The notes: generated by a model not told the origin, from the letters alone. Numbered from the stretch's first letter, positions 10,991-24,355 are shown. The stretch: 64,000 bases of DNA from Apricaphanius iberus (GCA_028564705.1 JAPXFQ010000786.1:372001-436000); one strand, 5' to 3'. Translations and numbers: made by a program.

Positions 10991-13900
10991 CTAGCAAACT
11001 AAAGTTTAATTTTTTTGGGGAAAAAGCTTACATTAAAACAGGAAACACACACTTATTTTTTGAAAATTTGGCAATTAAAATAAAGTTTTGAATTCATAAA
11101 CTGCCATTTTTCTTTGAAAATGAAAATATTAAGAATAGTGGTGAAAGTGGTCAAAAAGAAAAAAAGAATGCAATAAAAGAGTGATTTTCATAGCGAACCA
11201 ACCTGACAGAACTTTGGTTTTATAACCTCTTCATTCAAACCTCCTGCACTCCTTTAGGAACCAAAGCATGGTGTCATGTTTGGTGACAGAAACTAAACCA
11301 GCAACAATGAGTCTACATTTTAAGAGGTTTAATAAATAGATAATGAAGGAATCTGCATTGGAGGAATCTGGGAGAAGTAGTTGAACCGGAGAAAAGAAGA
11401 AGATAGTTGGTATGGTTCTTTTTGACTGGGTGTCTTGAATAATACTGGTTAATACTGAGGAAAAAACTTACTGTTGAACACGATGTCATGCTGCTTGGAG
11501 GAGGCATGTAGGAAGCTCGAGTTCGGCTGAAGATGGGTGGCTGACTTGATGATAGAATCCGGCGTCTCCTTAAGGATGGTCTAGTGAGGTTGGAAGGTAG
11601 ACAGATAGGAGATTGGCGAGAATGGATCTTCTTGTCCAGTGGTGAACAACATTGAGGCAGACCCGAAAGTGTACTGAGATCGCAGGGTTGCAGTGAGGAA
11701 TCCAGGACATGGACGGAGAAGCCCAGGAACGAAATCTGAGATGAGGACAAGGAAGCTATGCTCTCTGATAGTTGAAGAGTCAAAACAATAAATTAGTCCT
11801 TAAAAACTTGGCTAAGAACCACCAGGAGCAAAAATCATCTGGGGCCACCCTCAGGAAGTCTTTCCTCTTATGAGCCGGGGAGCTGATGAGGTTATTCAGG
11901 CACACTTTGTGAAGAGAGGTAAAGATTCACATCCATGCACACAGCCAGTGAATCCTACCTAACACATGGAGCAGTAATTATACATCTAAATACTTTTTAG
12001 AACTTCTCCGCAGCTAGCCAGCAACAGATAAAATGAGTGTTCTGAGTTGGAACTGTCAGGTTAACCTCTAATCTACATTTTCCTTTCATAAAGCAAGGTA
12101 GTTCACAAAAACAATATGACACATATTGTAAACAACAATTTTACTGTGGAAATAAATATTTGACAAAAAACTGTTTTGGAACATAAAAACAGAAACTGCC
12201 CATAATTTATGGTTAAGAAAAAAAGTTTTGATCACAACAAAAACGTTTTTCTAAAACTGTGACTTATCCTTGACAGCAGAAATATAGATGACCCAGTTCC
12301 ACAGAATCTGATTTCTGTGGTTTATTGAAGTACCTCGAAAGTAATTTTAGAGAACAAAACATAATACCTCCCTATGGAAACAGTAAAAGTCAGGAGATAT
12401 TTTTAAACTATTTTCAGACTGCAAGGTCCAACATTACTTCTGTTATACAAACACAAAAAATAGTATGGTTTGAAGGAAGGGATTTATAGACAAAGCTCTA
12501 ACTCAGTGAAGTGAGAAAAGACAATTTTAGTTTATCCTTTCAGTTTTCGCCTCAGAGGTATCAAGTTTTATTTTTAAAATTGAATGCAGTAAAGTTTATG
12601 AACCATCATATACAGTTGAGGCTGTGCGTGTCTGTGTTCTCTGCAGGCTCTTTGCCTTTCCTCAACAGACGACAAACATACGTGTCGCGTTACTGGTGCA
12701 CTCAAAAATGTTCCTTAAGTTTTAGTGTGTAGTATCCATGGTTCTTTGTTCTATGATACATTGTGGCCTGTCAAACACAGTTAGAAATCAAAACTAGAGT
12801 CAAGTACATGACAACAACAAAATCTGAAAAGATACAACAGAATAACTCAGAAAACCTGTAAACCTGTATGTATATAACACATATGACTGCATTTCCAGTG
12901 TTAACTAAACATGATTGACTTAAAATGGGATATGTCTTCCTAAAGTTGAATTTATTAACCCACCTCTCTACCCCCCAGGGGAAAAAAACCCCAAAACATT
13001 TTTGTTTCAGTGTAACCCATAGGGGAGGTACTGACTTTTCTGTCAATAATAAGTAAAGTAAGACAGCAATTGTTTCCCACTGTTCCCTTTAGGCTTTGTT
13101 TTTAAGTGAATGTCTCTGTGCAGCTGAATGGTCACTGTTTCCAGTAAACTGAATCAGGACTGTGACCTTGTTCACTAACCCAGACACTGTTTCTGCAAAG
13201 CACATGATTCATAGATAACAAGCACAGTAATGCGCGCTCACACACTCACTGCAGTTTTCGATGTCTGATTAGGCATGTGGTCGATAGTCACCAGTGCATA
13301 CCACTGTGTCTGGGGAAGGAAGACAAAGGTTAATGATGGGGTAAAAGGGCAAAACCTTTCTCCACTGTGTGTGGCTTAGGCCAAATTTTTCTGGAAAAGA
13401 AACTAGGCAAGACACTTTGGAGGACCGGTAACTAATCTAGAGGCCAAGCGCACATATTCCTTCTTTTTTTTCTAAAAGTATTCTGAAGATTTGGAGGTAG
13501 TCATCATGTGTCATAATTACTGTAGTCAGAGTGGTGATGTATTCTAATTTAGAAACGTCACAAACTCACCCTGTTTAAAAAAAATTATTCAAGCTGTTTT
13601 GATTCTCAAATTAACTATTGTGGGGATAGTTTGTCCTTGGGTCTCAGGTCTCTGGATCTCTGGGCAGATCTGCTTCTTTTTAGCAGGCTGCCACCAGAGC
13701 CCTTGGGCTCCTCCCTACAGCCCCTTGAAACAGATGTAATAACATTTTAGATACACTGTCATCCCTGGTCAATTATTACATAATGTAAAAAATGAAATCA
13801 AGTATAGTACTGGAATATCCAATTACATACAAGTATTATCAATATTTGAACACAATGACCATCATAGCTTTTCTTCACTGCCATGTATATAAAGAAATAT

Positions 13901-14380
13901 CCCAACAAAGGCAAGGTAATTGTATTGGCGTAGCACATTTCAAAAACAAGATGAATTAAAAGCACTTTAATAAAAAGAATATTAAACAACTAACAAGCAA
14001 GAAACTTTAAATTGAATTGGAAAAAGAGGAAAGTGATAAAAAGTTAAAAAAGACAGCAATTTATGATGTTCTATGTATTATTAATGAAAGGAAACTGTAA
14101 GCAGATGGGGTTTCAGCCTTGATTTAAAGTTCTCAGTCACTTGTGTTTTTATTAATTTTTCCAATATTCTCTGGTATGAAAGAATGCCTTCTGTGTCACT
14201 TTCTGTCAAAAATAAATAATTCCCGGTATATTTCAGTTTATGTCAGTTCAGTGTGGGAGTGGGCATGGAGTCTCAACAAGATGCGGGGGGTTTGCTCATT
14301 AAGATTAATGACATGCAAGTTTCTCTCCTCTGATTGGCTAACTGCAACACTACACCGTCTCTGTCTACTAAAATCAGTAA
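10991..14380. other. Unassigned non-coding stretch
   Basis: No gene is recognisable. The longest ORF (11313-11783, minus, 156 codons) is Ser/Pro-rich without a known domain, and may be repeat-derived. Short ORFs elsewhere look random. Confidence 0.4.
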
Positions 14381-14648
14381 CATGAGACAAAAATTGTGCC
14401 TGTACTGAGGCTTAGACAGAGTTTACTACCCAGTTTAGGCAGCATTACCAAACAAGACCGGACTCCGACACGCGACTGACCCAAGTAGGACTCTTGCACC
14501 AGAGCTATAGTCTTCGGTATGCCACACGCTGCCAGTCAGACAGTGCCATGCTCTTCCCTTTTTAATACTTAGTTACTCCTTGATAATTTATTGTGCTCCA
14601 CTTAGCAATATGCTTAAATTCAGTGATTTGTCTCGTCTGATTTGAGCT
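14381..14648 (-). pseudogene. 28S rRNA 5'-end fragment, diverged
   Basis: Read on the minus strand, this follows the first ~350 bases of vertebrate 28S rRNA. The plus strand carries aatatgcttaaattcag at 14607-14623, an exact match to the complement of the conserved 28S start region. Going left come tctcgtctgatttgag, gctcttccct, gtcttcggtatgccacac, actccgacac and ggcttagacagagtttacta, all recognisable degenerate 28S 5' segments in the right order. It stops close to the true 28S 5' end. Divergence is high, so the copy is old. I see no 5.8S sequence beyond it. Confidence 0.75.
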
Positions 14649-17310
14649 AATAGTCTGTACACAAAAAGCGCCAGATCCCCCCCCCCAAACACGCACATAC
14701 TGCGCTGACGAGTGGAGATAACTAAGCTACGTAGGCACCTGATATTTAACCAGCGGCAGATTCAGCTGCTTATATTACAATTCGTGGTTTGAAGCGTAGG
14801 TTAGGTTTGAAGACAGTTAAAGCATCTGGTCACAGATATTAGCTGTTAGCCAAGGTAATACATTTCATTGTCATGGCGCATTTTAACACTATACTTGAAA
14901 AGTAAAACACTGGATGAAAAGTAAAACACTACTTACAGCCTGGGAGCTGGTGTTCCACCATTGTGACGGTACAGATCCTTCTTTTAAGTTCAACCTCGAG
15001 GCAAAGCCAGTACTGTAAGGTCTGTAGCCTCTAGCAGCTGCAAGATGCTCTGCATTCACCTTGCCAAAAACAACATTCTCGTGGGCGGTCCAAAGCTAGG
15101 TAGGCGAGGCCATGATTGCTAAGTTAGCATTATAACATATGGTTGATAGTCTTTTTCAAACTCAGGCGTTTTCTGATCTCTTTTATTCATGTGACTGATT
15201 CAGGGATTGGAGTTTGTAAAAAAATTTCATATGCAGCATGCTTTTAGAACACAGAGTGACTGATTTCAATGAGGAAAAAAACTCAGTTTTTCAAGATTTT
15301 CAGTGTAGGAGATTTCAAGTGAACTTGGTGTTTCAGCATTTTTATAGTTTTCTGGAATTTTGTTTTGGAAGATCAGACGAGCACGAAACCTGAATCCTGC
15401 TTCTTTATATTCGGTTCTATGTGCAAATGTTCTAGGATTCTTTGCCGAGATTGATCATCCAATAAAGACTTGCTTTCAAAGTGGGTACTGTATCATTTAG
15501 TAACTGGTTAACTTGTATCATTGTGTTTATGCTGCACCACTTGCTCCATGCAGATGCACAGATAGTGCTGTTTTGTGCCTGTAGTCCAGGGGGGCAAGGT
15601 TGGCATATACTTTGTGATTTATGGCCCATTTCTAGGCCATTTTTCAGCCAAGAAACACAAATATTGTATGTGTTGTGTATAGACCCTGCCAGGCTCCATA
15701 GGTGGCTACAAATCTGTTATGTATGAATATTAAAACCTATGCTTATAACCTACTTTCCCTCACGAACAGCTCCAAAAAAATGTATGTGTGCCGAGGTGCA
15801 AATCAATGTCATGAGTGGGATTTGAACCCACCCGTGGTAATCATGTGTATTAATGACAACTCCATACAGCCAGGGTACAGTATGAAGCGGACAGGACCCC
15901 CCACACGGCCATACAGTTAAAAAAATGGAGAGAACAGATTACGACTCTGTGCACATGGTTTAATAAACCATGGATACGGATTCTTACCCCTCAAAAATTA
16001 TTTCTGCACCTGACCCCTGTCGGGCTCTGTAGCTTTTCCTTCTGCTTGTGTGAGAATGGCTTAATTGGTTGTTGGTTGTTTACCTCACTACGACTACACT
16101 AGGACTTAAGATAATATCAAACATGTTTGATTCAAAGGAGAAAGACTGGCATAAATTCGATCGCCAACTGCAGATTATTACCCTACATTTAATGATAAAG
16201 ACAACGGGAGCACGCCGAGACTCCATCAAGATTTCTAAAGACTACTAGTCTTTAGTCTTAGACTGTGAAAATCCGTTGGTGTATGCCTGGCATTAGGCAG
16301 ACCGGTGAAGAGAATGTTGCAGCAATCTATTTGTTAGAAAATTAATGCATGGGTGAGTTTCCTTTAAAACTGCAAAAGTTCCTCAGGTGGTAGAAGAATG
16401 TAATTGTATTTATGCATAATTGTATTTATGTGTTTCTGAAAATTCAGGTCTGAGACCATCACTATTCCCAGATTTCCGATCAGTCATTTCTAGCTTTAAA
16501 AGCTGAGGCTATGTGCTGACTATTGAAACAGTTTTCTACAAAAAACTACAACAAAAATAATTCAATAAAAGAAATTGACAAATGGACACTCTTAATTTTT
16601 CTCATTATTGGTAATTTAGCCCAGGTGTCCAACTTTCCTCTTTTCTTTTGGCATGTCCAATTTGAACGCCTCATCCAGGGTGTTCAAGGGGATTTCATAG
16701 GCTGATGAAAATGTCCAGGTTTTCATGACTCGTGCGATGCGCGCACACATCACACCCTTTCTTTCAACTGACTAACTAAACGAGCTGCTGTGTGGCCGGT
16801 TCTGATCCGTCCATAGACGGGACAGTAAGACGGCTGTGGTGCACCGCACTGTGTTTCCCGTCACCATGCTACCTACACAGCATTATGACTGTTTACAAGA
16901 TTTTAAAGTGCCAATGTGGCTATATAGATGAACATAGCTGGCATACCTCACATGCTTCTGTGAGACAAAAGTGGCCAAGATCCAGCACGTCTAGAGGTAG
17001 ACAAAAACTATAATAATGCGGAGCAAAGTGAGAGCTCATTTATAATTTGAGGAAGATGAAGATGACACATACATAGTGGAGTAGACATTTTTCTTTCTTT
17101 TTAAGACTGCTGCTTTTACTTTTATCATTACATTGACAAGAAAATACTTGTTTTCTCAGAAAAATATTTCACATATTTGTTTTAATTGTATCCAGTATGA
17201 CTTAAAAAGTTAACTATTGTGACTGGTAACTTTTATATAATTTGGAAGAGTAATTATTTCTACTAATTAACTCATTTCCAGAGATTTCAAAGTTATTCCT
17301 GTACTTGTGA
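14649..17310. other. Unassigned non-coding stretch
   Basis: Only short random-looking ORFs are seen. A T-arm-like palindrome, gtgggatttgaacccac, lies at about 15818-15834. It resembles a tRNA B-box arm on the minus strand, but I could not fold the rest into a tRNA. Confidence 0.35.
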
Positions 17311-18493
17311 CATACCTGTCAACCATCAACCATGACTGCCCTTACTAACAATTTAAATTTCCCTTACTCAATGACCAAAAACTGTATTCGCGCCGTAAAT
17401 GCCGTGTTTACCAAAGAACAACATGGAAAACTGCACCATCAATTTGCATTATTCAATTCTTTATTCAATACATCACTACCATATAATGATGTGTTCACAT
17501 ATCACACAATGTCCTTAAAAGCCTAAATGACATCATTTGTGATTGTTGTTGTACTTGGAAGTTGCGGCCTTTGCTGATTGCAACATCTCACTTGTTGGTT
17601 TTAGCTGATACGATTTACTGTCAGTATTCAGTTTTACTTGTAGTAAAACTTCAACGCATGTAAACATCTCTGAATATTTTTCATCAAACACACTTTGAAT
17701 CATAATCTGTTGATGATATTATCAGTTTGCATTGAAGATTACAGTCTTTAATATAAATCATCTCGATCTACATTGTTTGCATTATTTTCAAAAAGATTAA
17801 TTGCTTGAGTGACAAAGAAAATTTTAATCTGTCTTACATACCTTTGCAACTTGTGAATCGATGAACATTTCTGGTACCAACTTGGTGAATGTATCTGCAG
17901 CGGCGAGTGGAATGTTGTGCTCGGCAAAAAACTGGCACATGAGGATTTCTGCTTTGAGCACCTTGTTGCTTTGTGACGATGCAGGGTTCGCACTGGCAAA
18001 CTGTTGACTCAAAGGAACGTATGTCTTACTTCTTGCGACACTATCCACGTGTGACGATGTTTTGAAATGGCTTTTCAAGTCATAAAAACCACTGGCAGCA
18101 ACTTTCACGTCTTTCCTACACGGTACACAAAACGAATATTCCGGGCCTTTGGACGAAGATTTTATCCATCCACTATACTCTCCTTGCAGATGTTCCCACA
18201 CTTTCTGATGCTTTCCAGTTGACTTAACTTTCCACTTCTTTTTCAAGGGTTCAGACATCTTCACTGGTGAGAGTTTCGTGTTTAAATGATATCGATTTCC
18301 TCGTGTTGTGTTGCAATCAAGAAGGAAGCGGAAGTTATAAAGCGACGCATGCGTGATGGAGCTTAATTCGGCAAAAATACCCCGTTTCGGTCTGGGTGTT
18401 TTCCCGTATTATATGTTGTAGTACGCCGTATCCATTTAAAAGATAGCAAAAAACGTATTAAATACGGGCAAACCGTATCAGTTGACAGGTATG
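17311..18493 (-). mobile_element. 1.18-kb inverted-repeat element carrying one hAT-like exon
   Basis: The ends catacctgtcaac (17311-17323) and gttgacaggtatg (18481-18493) are perfect inverted repeats. The hexamer ttgtga directly abuts both ends (17305-17310 and 18494-18499). Similar catac(c/t)tgtcaac termini occur in fish hAT-like families. The only coding content is the N-terminal exon described separately; catalytic exons are absent. It is likely an internally deleted, non-autonomous derivative. Confidence 0.7.
17837..18264 (-). CDS. hAT-like transposase first exon with BED/TTF-type zinc finger
   Basis: The ORF opens at 18264 with MKMSEPLKKKWKVKSTGKH and runs ~143 codons. It contains the aromatic WIKSS...YSFCVPCRKDVKV...DLKSHFKTSSHV pattern: two cysteines followed by two histidines, a BED/TTF-like zinc-binding module. 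QFFAEHNIPLAAADTFTKLV then follows, which in such transposases precedes the catalytic exons. The frame ends at a strong splice donor, CAAAG|GTATGTAAG, at about 17837. It is intact up to that point. No downstream exon is found before the element's other end, so a full transposase is not encoded here. Confidence 0.6.
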
Positions 18494-18935
18494 TTGTGAA
18501 ATAGCTGAAGTTTGTTATTTAAATGTTCATTTTAACCAAAAAAAGAGGGTTGGTGTGAGGGTTTTTATACATTTTAGAATGTGTTTGTTAGATAGTGAAG
18601 TAATGAAATTTGGGTTATTGTTATTTTAGTAGGGCCGTCAAATGTATAGGATGCACTCTCACATGGTTTATTCCAGAGTGATAATGAGTTTGACAGTATA
18701 AAAGGCACCATTTTACCATCAAACTGTGTTGCTGGTCAGAACTCATTACTCGAGGCATCACTTAAATTGTTCAAAATACTGCCATCTGCTGTAAATAAAT
18801 GTATTGCAGGATATGCCATATACTGTCAATAAAACACAAATCCTTATACACAGACAGACATATACATAATTTTTAGAACTTTAATTGCAATAAAAGTATC
18901 ACACAAACTCATGGTTGGTTTTACTCGTTTTTATT

Positions 18936-20695
18936 TAAAAACAACAGTTTTTCCAATGTTTTGGGGTTGAGCCGGTTCCTTTTCTTGAAAAAACTCTTTT
19001 ACATGGCACCGACGACGCAGGAGCGCATAAGAAAATTGTTGCAAATTTATACAAGTTTGGATACAAGTTTGTTCTGTTCAGCAAGATAGCGGTCCACTTC
19101 TGTTGTAGCATCTGCCACCACACTTGAGCTGCTTCTGCTGCTGAGGATACTTTGGTCCAGCAATTGCCAAAGTCCACCTAATAAGAGTAACACAGGTTGG
19201 TTTGCAAAGCTACATTCATAGTTAGAACACAATGATCTGCTTACTAACCTAAGTTTGCAGACAGATCCAGAGGGTGGGTTTCTGCGGGGCCTGAAGGTAC
19301 AGATGATGCATTGTTTCTCATGAGAACAGCACATTCATTTTTTAACCTTGTCACACCTTCCTGTGCTTTTGTTGGACTCAGAAAAGCAAGTTTCTTGAAT
19401 CTTGGATCCAGCAGTGTTGGTAGTGTCAGAACACTCACAGACTCTAGGTGATGTATATGATCAAGCAGTCTTCTGAGTATTTTGTCCCCCAGCTGCTCTG
19501 CAATGTTGGATGTCAAATTTTGTGTTTTTGTTAATATGGCATGATGTACCATTCCCATTAATGGAATTACTTTGGACGCAGACACCCTTTTCTCAGCTGA
19601 GAGCTCCATAGTTGCTTGCTGGAATGGATCAAGGATGCATAAAGAATCCTTGATTATGTCATGCTCTGGTGCTGTCAGTGGGGTGATATCAGTTTGCAAG
19701 GAGGCAAGGGCATGAAACATTTGGAACGTGCTGTTCCAACGTGTGTCAACCTCTACTATCATTTTCAGAGTCTGCCGTCCCATTTGTTCCTGTACATGAA
19801 ACAGTCGCTCCTTGGCTGTGGTGCTGGACCTAAAACATGTGACCAGCCTTCTACACTTAGCTCGTAAGTCATTGAGGCCATCCACATCATCAAATGACTT
19901 TCGGACTATAAGGTTGATGGCATGGGCAATGCAAATTGTGTGCCTTATGTTTAGACGTTTTGCACAGGCAAGCATGTTTGATGCTCCATCTGTGATGAGG
20001 CACTTTACTTTATCAACAATGCCCCACTCCTCCATCAGCTGAATATGCCCTTCACACAAGTTTTCAGCTGTATATGCCTTTGGGAAATGGTGCACACCAA
20101 GTAAGGTGGTACACAGCTTGGCTTCACTTATGAAGTGGCACGTCACTGCAAGGTAGGCATCCATATTGATAGATGTCCACATGTCAGAAGTAAGAGTTAC
20201 AGCCACTGCCTTCTGCACCAGGACTTTTGCCTTTTCTTTTGCCTCCTTATATTTTTTATCCACCATTTCCTTCAGAGCTTAAGGATGGAAAAAAATGCTA
20301 CATTATATTTAGACTACCTATTAAAAATCAACAGCTTCACTCAGTTGACAAACCTTTCTACTTGGAAGGGTGTAGTTGGGATCCACAACCTGCATCAGCT
20401 CTCTGAAGCCAACATCCTCCACAACAGAGAGTGGTCGGGAATCCTTGATTACCATGTTCACCATGGAATTATCCAGCATTGCTTTTCTGGAATCTAATCA
20501 TTAATAATTAGCTTATCAGAAGGTTATAGGAATATCACAACTTGCAATACATATTTATTATTACCTTGGCTGGTAGCTGGCTGGTCGACAGGATCAGCCT
20601 GACCATACAATGCTCTATAATGGCGAAGCATGCTTGATGTATTGTTGCTGTAGGCCAGCTCCTTATCACACACCAAGCACCTCACCTTTATTGTA
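18936..20695 (-). pseudogene. hAT transposase (ZBED-like), four exons, damaged C-terminus
   Basis: Four minus-strand exons with visible GT-AG borders assemble a BED-finger hAT transposase. Exon 1 (about 20695-20565) carries VRCLVCDKELAY and LRHYRAL, the BED finger; its last histidine is altered. Exon 2 (20493-20354) has SRPLSVVEDVGFRELM and YTLPSRK. Exon 3 (20269-19249), the RNase-H-like core, has LTSDMWTSINMDAYLAVTCH, CLITDGASNMLACAK, CIAHAINLIV and DTRWNSTFQM. Exon 4 (19177-18936) has WQLLDQSILS and EVDRYLAE. After a frame break it continues with APASSVPCKRVFS, the dimerisation motif. Splice phases agree when exon 3 starts at 20269. Exon 4 has lost sequence and frame. I could not find the terminal inverted repeats. 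Confidence 0.8.
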
Positions 20696-21446
20696 AAATA
20701 AAAAATAGGCTATATAAATATTACATACAAAGTGTGTTATTATTACTATTGCTTTCAAAGGGTGTGTGCTAGGCTAACCATTATTGTTCTTCTCCTATTT
20801 TTGCTGCCTTTGTAGACATTTTAAATAAGAATAAAAATATTTTTACGAAGCATTGTGAAATTGAGCAACAAGTCACCATCACTGAAAACATTCTATTTCC
20901 GGTTGCTATTGTATGGTAAAATATCACATCTGCAAAGTCTATTGACCGCTCTTATTTTAAAGGAAATCTACTTCCGCTAAAGGCGATAGTATGTCAAACT
21001 GAACTGGACAAAACCTGCATCTCCGTAATAAACAAACATTTACTAAAATGATTACCCCCAAACACACACATCAAAATGTGAGAAAAATGTTGCTTTGATC
21101 TTTTTTTGCCTTGTTGTGGAGCTATAGGCTCAGGTTAAAGTTTATCCTTTAACTTATTCACACTTCCACACCTTATTATGAGCGATCAACTCAAAATATT
21201 ACCACACAGGAGAAGACTTCCTTTTTCTTGCAGGCTTCATCTGTAAAAGGGTGTTGGATTGTTGGTGTATAAACTTAGATTATGTGACTGCAGAATAAAG
21301 TGCCCACACCAAAAAGGAGTGCATCATTCACAGTGAATGCATACAAACAAACACTTAGTCTTTAAACCAACTCCCAAGTGTAAGAGAAAATATAGCCTAG
21401 AGCTCACTTCAGAAGGCTACAACAAGTAGGATGTTCAATTAACTAT
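20696..21446. other. Upstream flank of the BED-type hAT gene
   Basis: A possible leader exon starts with ATG at about 20819 on the minus strand (MSTKAAKIGEEQ), but a stop follows before a convincing donor. No other gene content is seen. Confidence 0.3.
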
Positions 21447-21472
21447 CTGACTGACTGACTGACTGACTGACT
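21447..21472. repeat. (CTGA)n microsatellite
   Basis: Six and a half uninterrupted ctga units. Confidence 0.9.
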
Positions 21473-22025
21473 ACTTCGATAACTCACTAACTCGCTACGA
21501 ACGCCGACACACACCACATTGTGCCATGGGATTCAAAGCGCTTATGAGGAAGCGGGTTGCGGGACGAATCAATGACGTAACCGGGACAAACCGATCCCTC
21601 GGTCACGTGATTTCAGCCCTCGAATCGAGACTTCATCTGGCATGCCCACTTTTGCTCGAGACACGCCTCGGAGCCCCAGTTCATTTTTCCCATCACCACC
21701 TCCTGCTGCTAACTGTTCAAGTCTAACAAGATATTTACATGAGCTTTTAGAGGTAATAAATATCATACATATAAATCTTTGTGTAGCAGGTGATCCTAAT
21801 GTTAATTAGCTAATTCATTGGTAGCCTGTTGGGGGCGCAGCACATAAAAAGGATTGTTTTATCTCTCAGTCTGCGGCTTGGCACCACTTCCGGGTTGCTT
21901 CCTTTCGGCCTGCCTAGTGTGCTAGTCATGTCTGCCTGGACGGTATGTACACGCGTTCCTAATGATAAGAGAGTTTTTATTTTGACACTTTTTGACACTT
22001 ACCGAAGACAGATGGACAGGCACTC

Positions 22026-22285
22026 CTAAGGAGGAACAGAGAACCTGTAGTTGTTGTCCTGGTAGGAGATTCGAGCTCCGATACGGCCTAGTAGGTCGTA
22101 AAATCGGGCGTGGGACAGACGAAAGTAGCGCTGAAAGCGAACTTCATCCATTCGCAGCTGCTGCAGCAAATGTTTAATTTCCCCAAACTCCGAACGCTTC
22201 TGAAGAATGGGTGCTGATGCACGCAATGTCGACGTTGTCTAACGTTAGCAAATAAAGCCAAATCACTCTCGTTATGATCCGCCAT
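22026..22285 (-). pseudogene. PIF/Harbinger transposase N-terminal fragment
   Basis: Two overlapping minus-strand frames together show the start of a HARBI1-like transposase. MADHNESDLALFANVRQRRH begins at 22285. After a frameshift come APILQKRSEFGEIKHLLQQL, MDEVRFQRYFRLSHARFYDL and LLGRIGARI with DNNYRFSVPP, the conserved N-terminal helix-turn-helix-like region. Sequence stops matching at about 22026, so the catalytic domain is absent. It is unrelated in position to the other two Harbinger copies in the window. Confidence 0.7.
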
Positions 22286-24249
22286 AGTTCAAAATGTACG
22301 GCAACAGAGGAAGCCCCGCCCACGCTCTCTTTTTTGCTCTGAGGCAAGCGTTGCAAGCCTTTAACGTACATCCGCCAAACTACATGTGTTGGATGTGTTG
22401 CCTGCAGCAGACAAACTGTGCGGTTTGAACGCACCATGAGGGCGGTCATGCCAGTATGTGTACGCAGGCAGCGGGACGAGGAAGGGGGGATCTCCACCCA
22501 TTTTAAAATAGATATTGGGCAGGGGTCTCTTGTTTTGTTTTTCTTCATAATTGGGGTTTTGTTTGTTAATCTTGTGTTTTATTTGTTTTGCAGGCTAAGC
22601 AGCAGCTGGTGAAGCGTCCTCCTGTGTGGCTCCTTTGCTGGGTTTTCTCTAATCTGTTCACGCGTGCTTCAGGGTGACTTTTTTTCTATTCTGTCTTACT
22701 CTGCTTTGTTGTGTGAGCCATTTCCCCTCCTTTTGGTTTTCTTCACTTCCTGCTACAGCCTTTAATTTATTTATGTGAAAGATTAGTTTTTCTTTATTAG
22801 ATTAGTTTAATTTGTTTCTGTTAATTTTGATAACCTCCCCGTTTTAGGATGGTTTAAAAAAATTGAAATATAATCACCTGAATTATATTGATTATTGGGA
22901 ACCACGTCTGCCTCATTCGTACCACTTACGTACCACTGTGTTCCTTGTTGCCCAAAATTAATTCCTTGGGCTGAACAGTCTAAGGTGGCATTGCTAGTAT
23001 TAATTCCCCATTCTACTACATTTGAAACCTAAGCAGATAGCTTGTTTTTTGGTATACGGTACAGAGATGCTATCAGTCAAAGAGTGATTGTTTTATATCA
23101 GTTAAATAAAAAATATGGCCACTCAACCTTCAGTATGTCTTTGTTAGTTAGTCCAGGAATATTGTGAATGCTCAACCCTGTTTAGTAGCTTTGGTTTGAA
23201 TCATCTGTTTGGGATCCTCTCCTGAGAAAACAGCATAAGTAAACAATTGTACTTATTTTTATCTCCAAAGTGTAAGCATGAAGTACTTTTTTTTTGTTGT
23301 TTTAGTATTGCTATTTTAATTCAGAGATTCCAAATTAGCAAGTTAACAAAAACAGAAAGGGTCAAAGTGAAAATAGTTGACTAAATGGATGCAATTAACT
23401 AACACATTACAAATGTATATACAAAGGATTTTTTGTGTGTTTTAGGAGTCTGGGGTGTTTAGTTCTTTATTTCTGTACTTAACACTGTACCTTACCTCAT
23501 GTTTACATTACATATACTTAAAAATCTCATTGTACTGCGTAAAATGACAAAGGCGCTCTGATCTGATCTGGAGGTCCTCATGTTTTCTTTTCCCAGAAAT
23601 CTCCACCAGGGGTCCTGCTTGAGTTGAGAACATGTTCATCGAGGTGAGGGTGGAGCCTTGTCCTCCCGCTTTCCACAGCTTCAGCTTGTTCACTGGCTGC
23701 TTAAAAGGGACATCTAATCGCTCTTTGTCAGACCCGTGACCTGCAACCACTAACCCCTGGCGCTATCTTGAGTGTAAGCATTTTACGTTGCTATCGAAAG
23801 CCGCAGTAAATCTATTGAAGAAGCCAAAGTTGAAGAAGCTCTCGAGTGGTAAAGATGGATAAAAAGGACAAATGCATCTCTTACAGGGATAAACTCTTGA
23901 AGGCTAGGGATAGATATTTTAGAAATTGTCTACAATCAATTTGCATATATCCATTCAACCTCAAAGGAAACAAATGAATCTCAAGCCTAGTTTGTACTAC
24001 TCCATTTTGACAGAGACGGATTGACACAGCGCCATGATCTGTCAATGCAAAGGCAATTGTTTCCCTGCTTTTTTATGGTATTCTTAGAGCTGCACTTCTA
24101 GTAAAGAGCTTTACAGCTTAATCAACACTTACTTTCCATTCCATTGCTGCTTGAGGGGGAAATAAGTTCACAGGCTGAAGAAAAAAACGGAAACGACGCT
24201 GCGATAATAGGCAGAAGGCTTTAACCGCAACGAAAAGTTAGCACCGCCT
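22286..24249. other. Unassigned stretch with one unidentified minus ORF
   Basis: An ORF at 23508-23750 (minus, 80 codons, MVAGHGSDKERLDVPFKQPV...) has balanced composition. It shows no domain I recognise and could be retroelement or exon debris. The remainder looks non-coding. Confidence 0.3.
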
Positions 24250-24355
24250 GCTGTCCTGGTCGAGAATAGGCCCTTTTCACATGACGTCAGACAACTTCCG
24301 TTCTTCCTCACAGCAGTATAACCTGGTTTCCGCTAGCAGAACGGGACATGCTATA

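Noticed and set aside
11313..11783. 156-codon minus ORF as a gene
   Set aside because: Ser/Pro-rich without a domain or splice signals; it more likely belongs to an unidentified repeat.
15818..15834. tRNA gene on the minus strand
   Set aside because: Only the T-arm-like palindrome is convincing; I could not find the other arms or an A box at the right distance.
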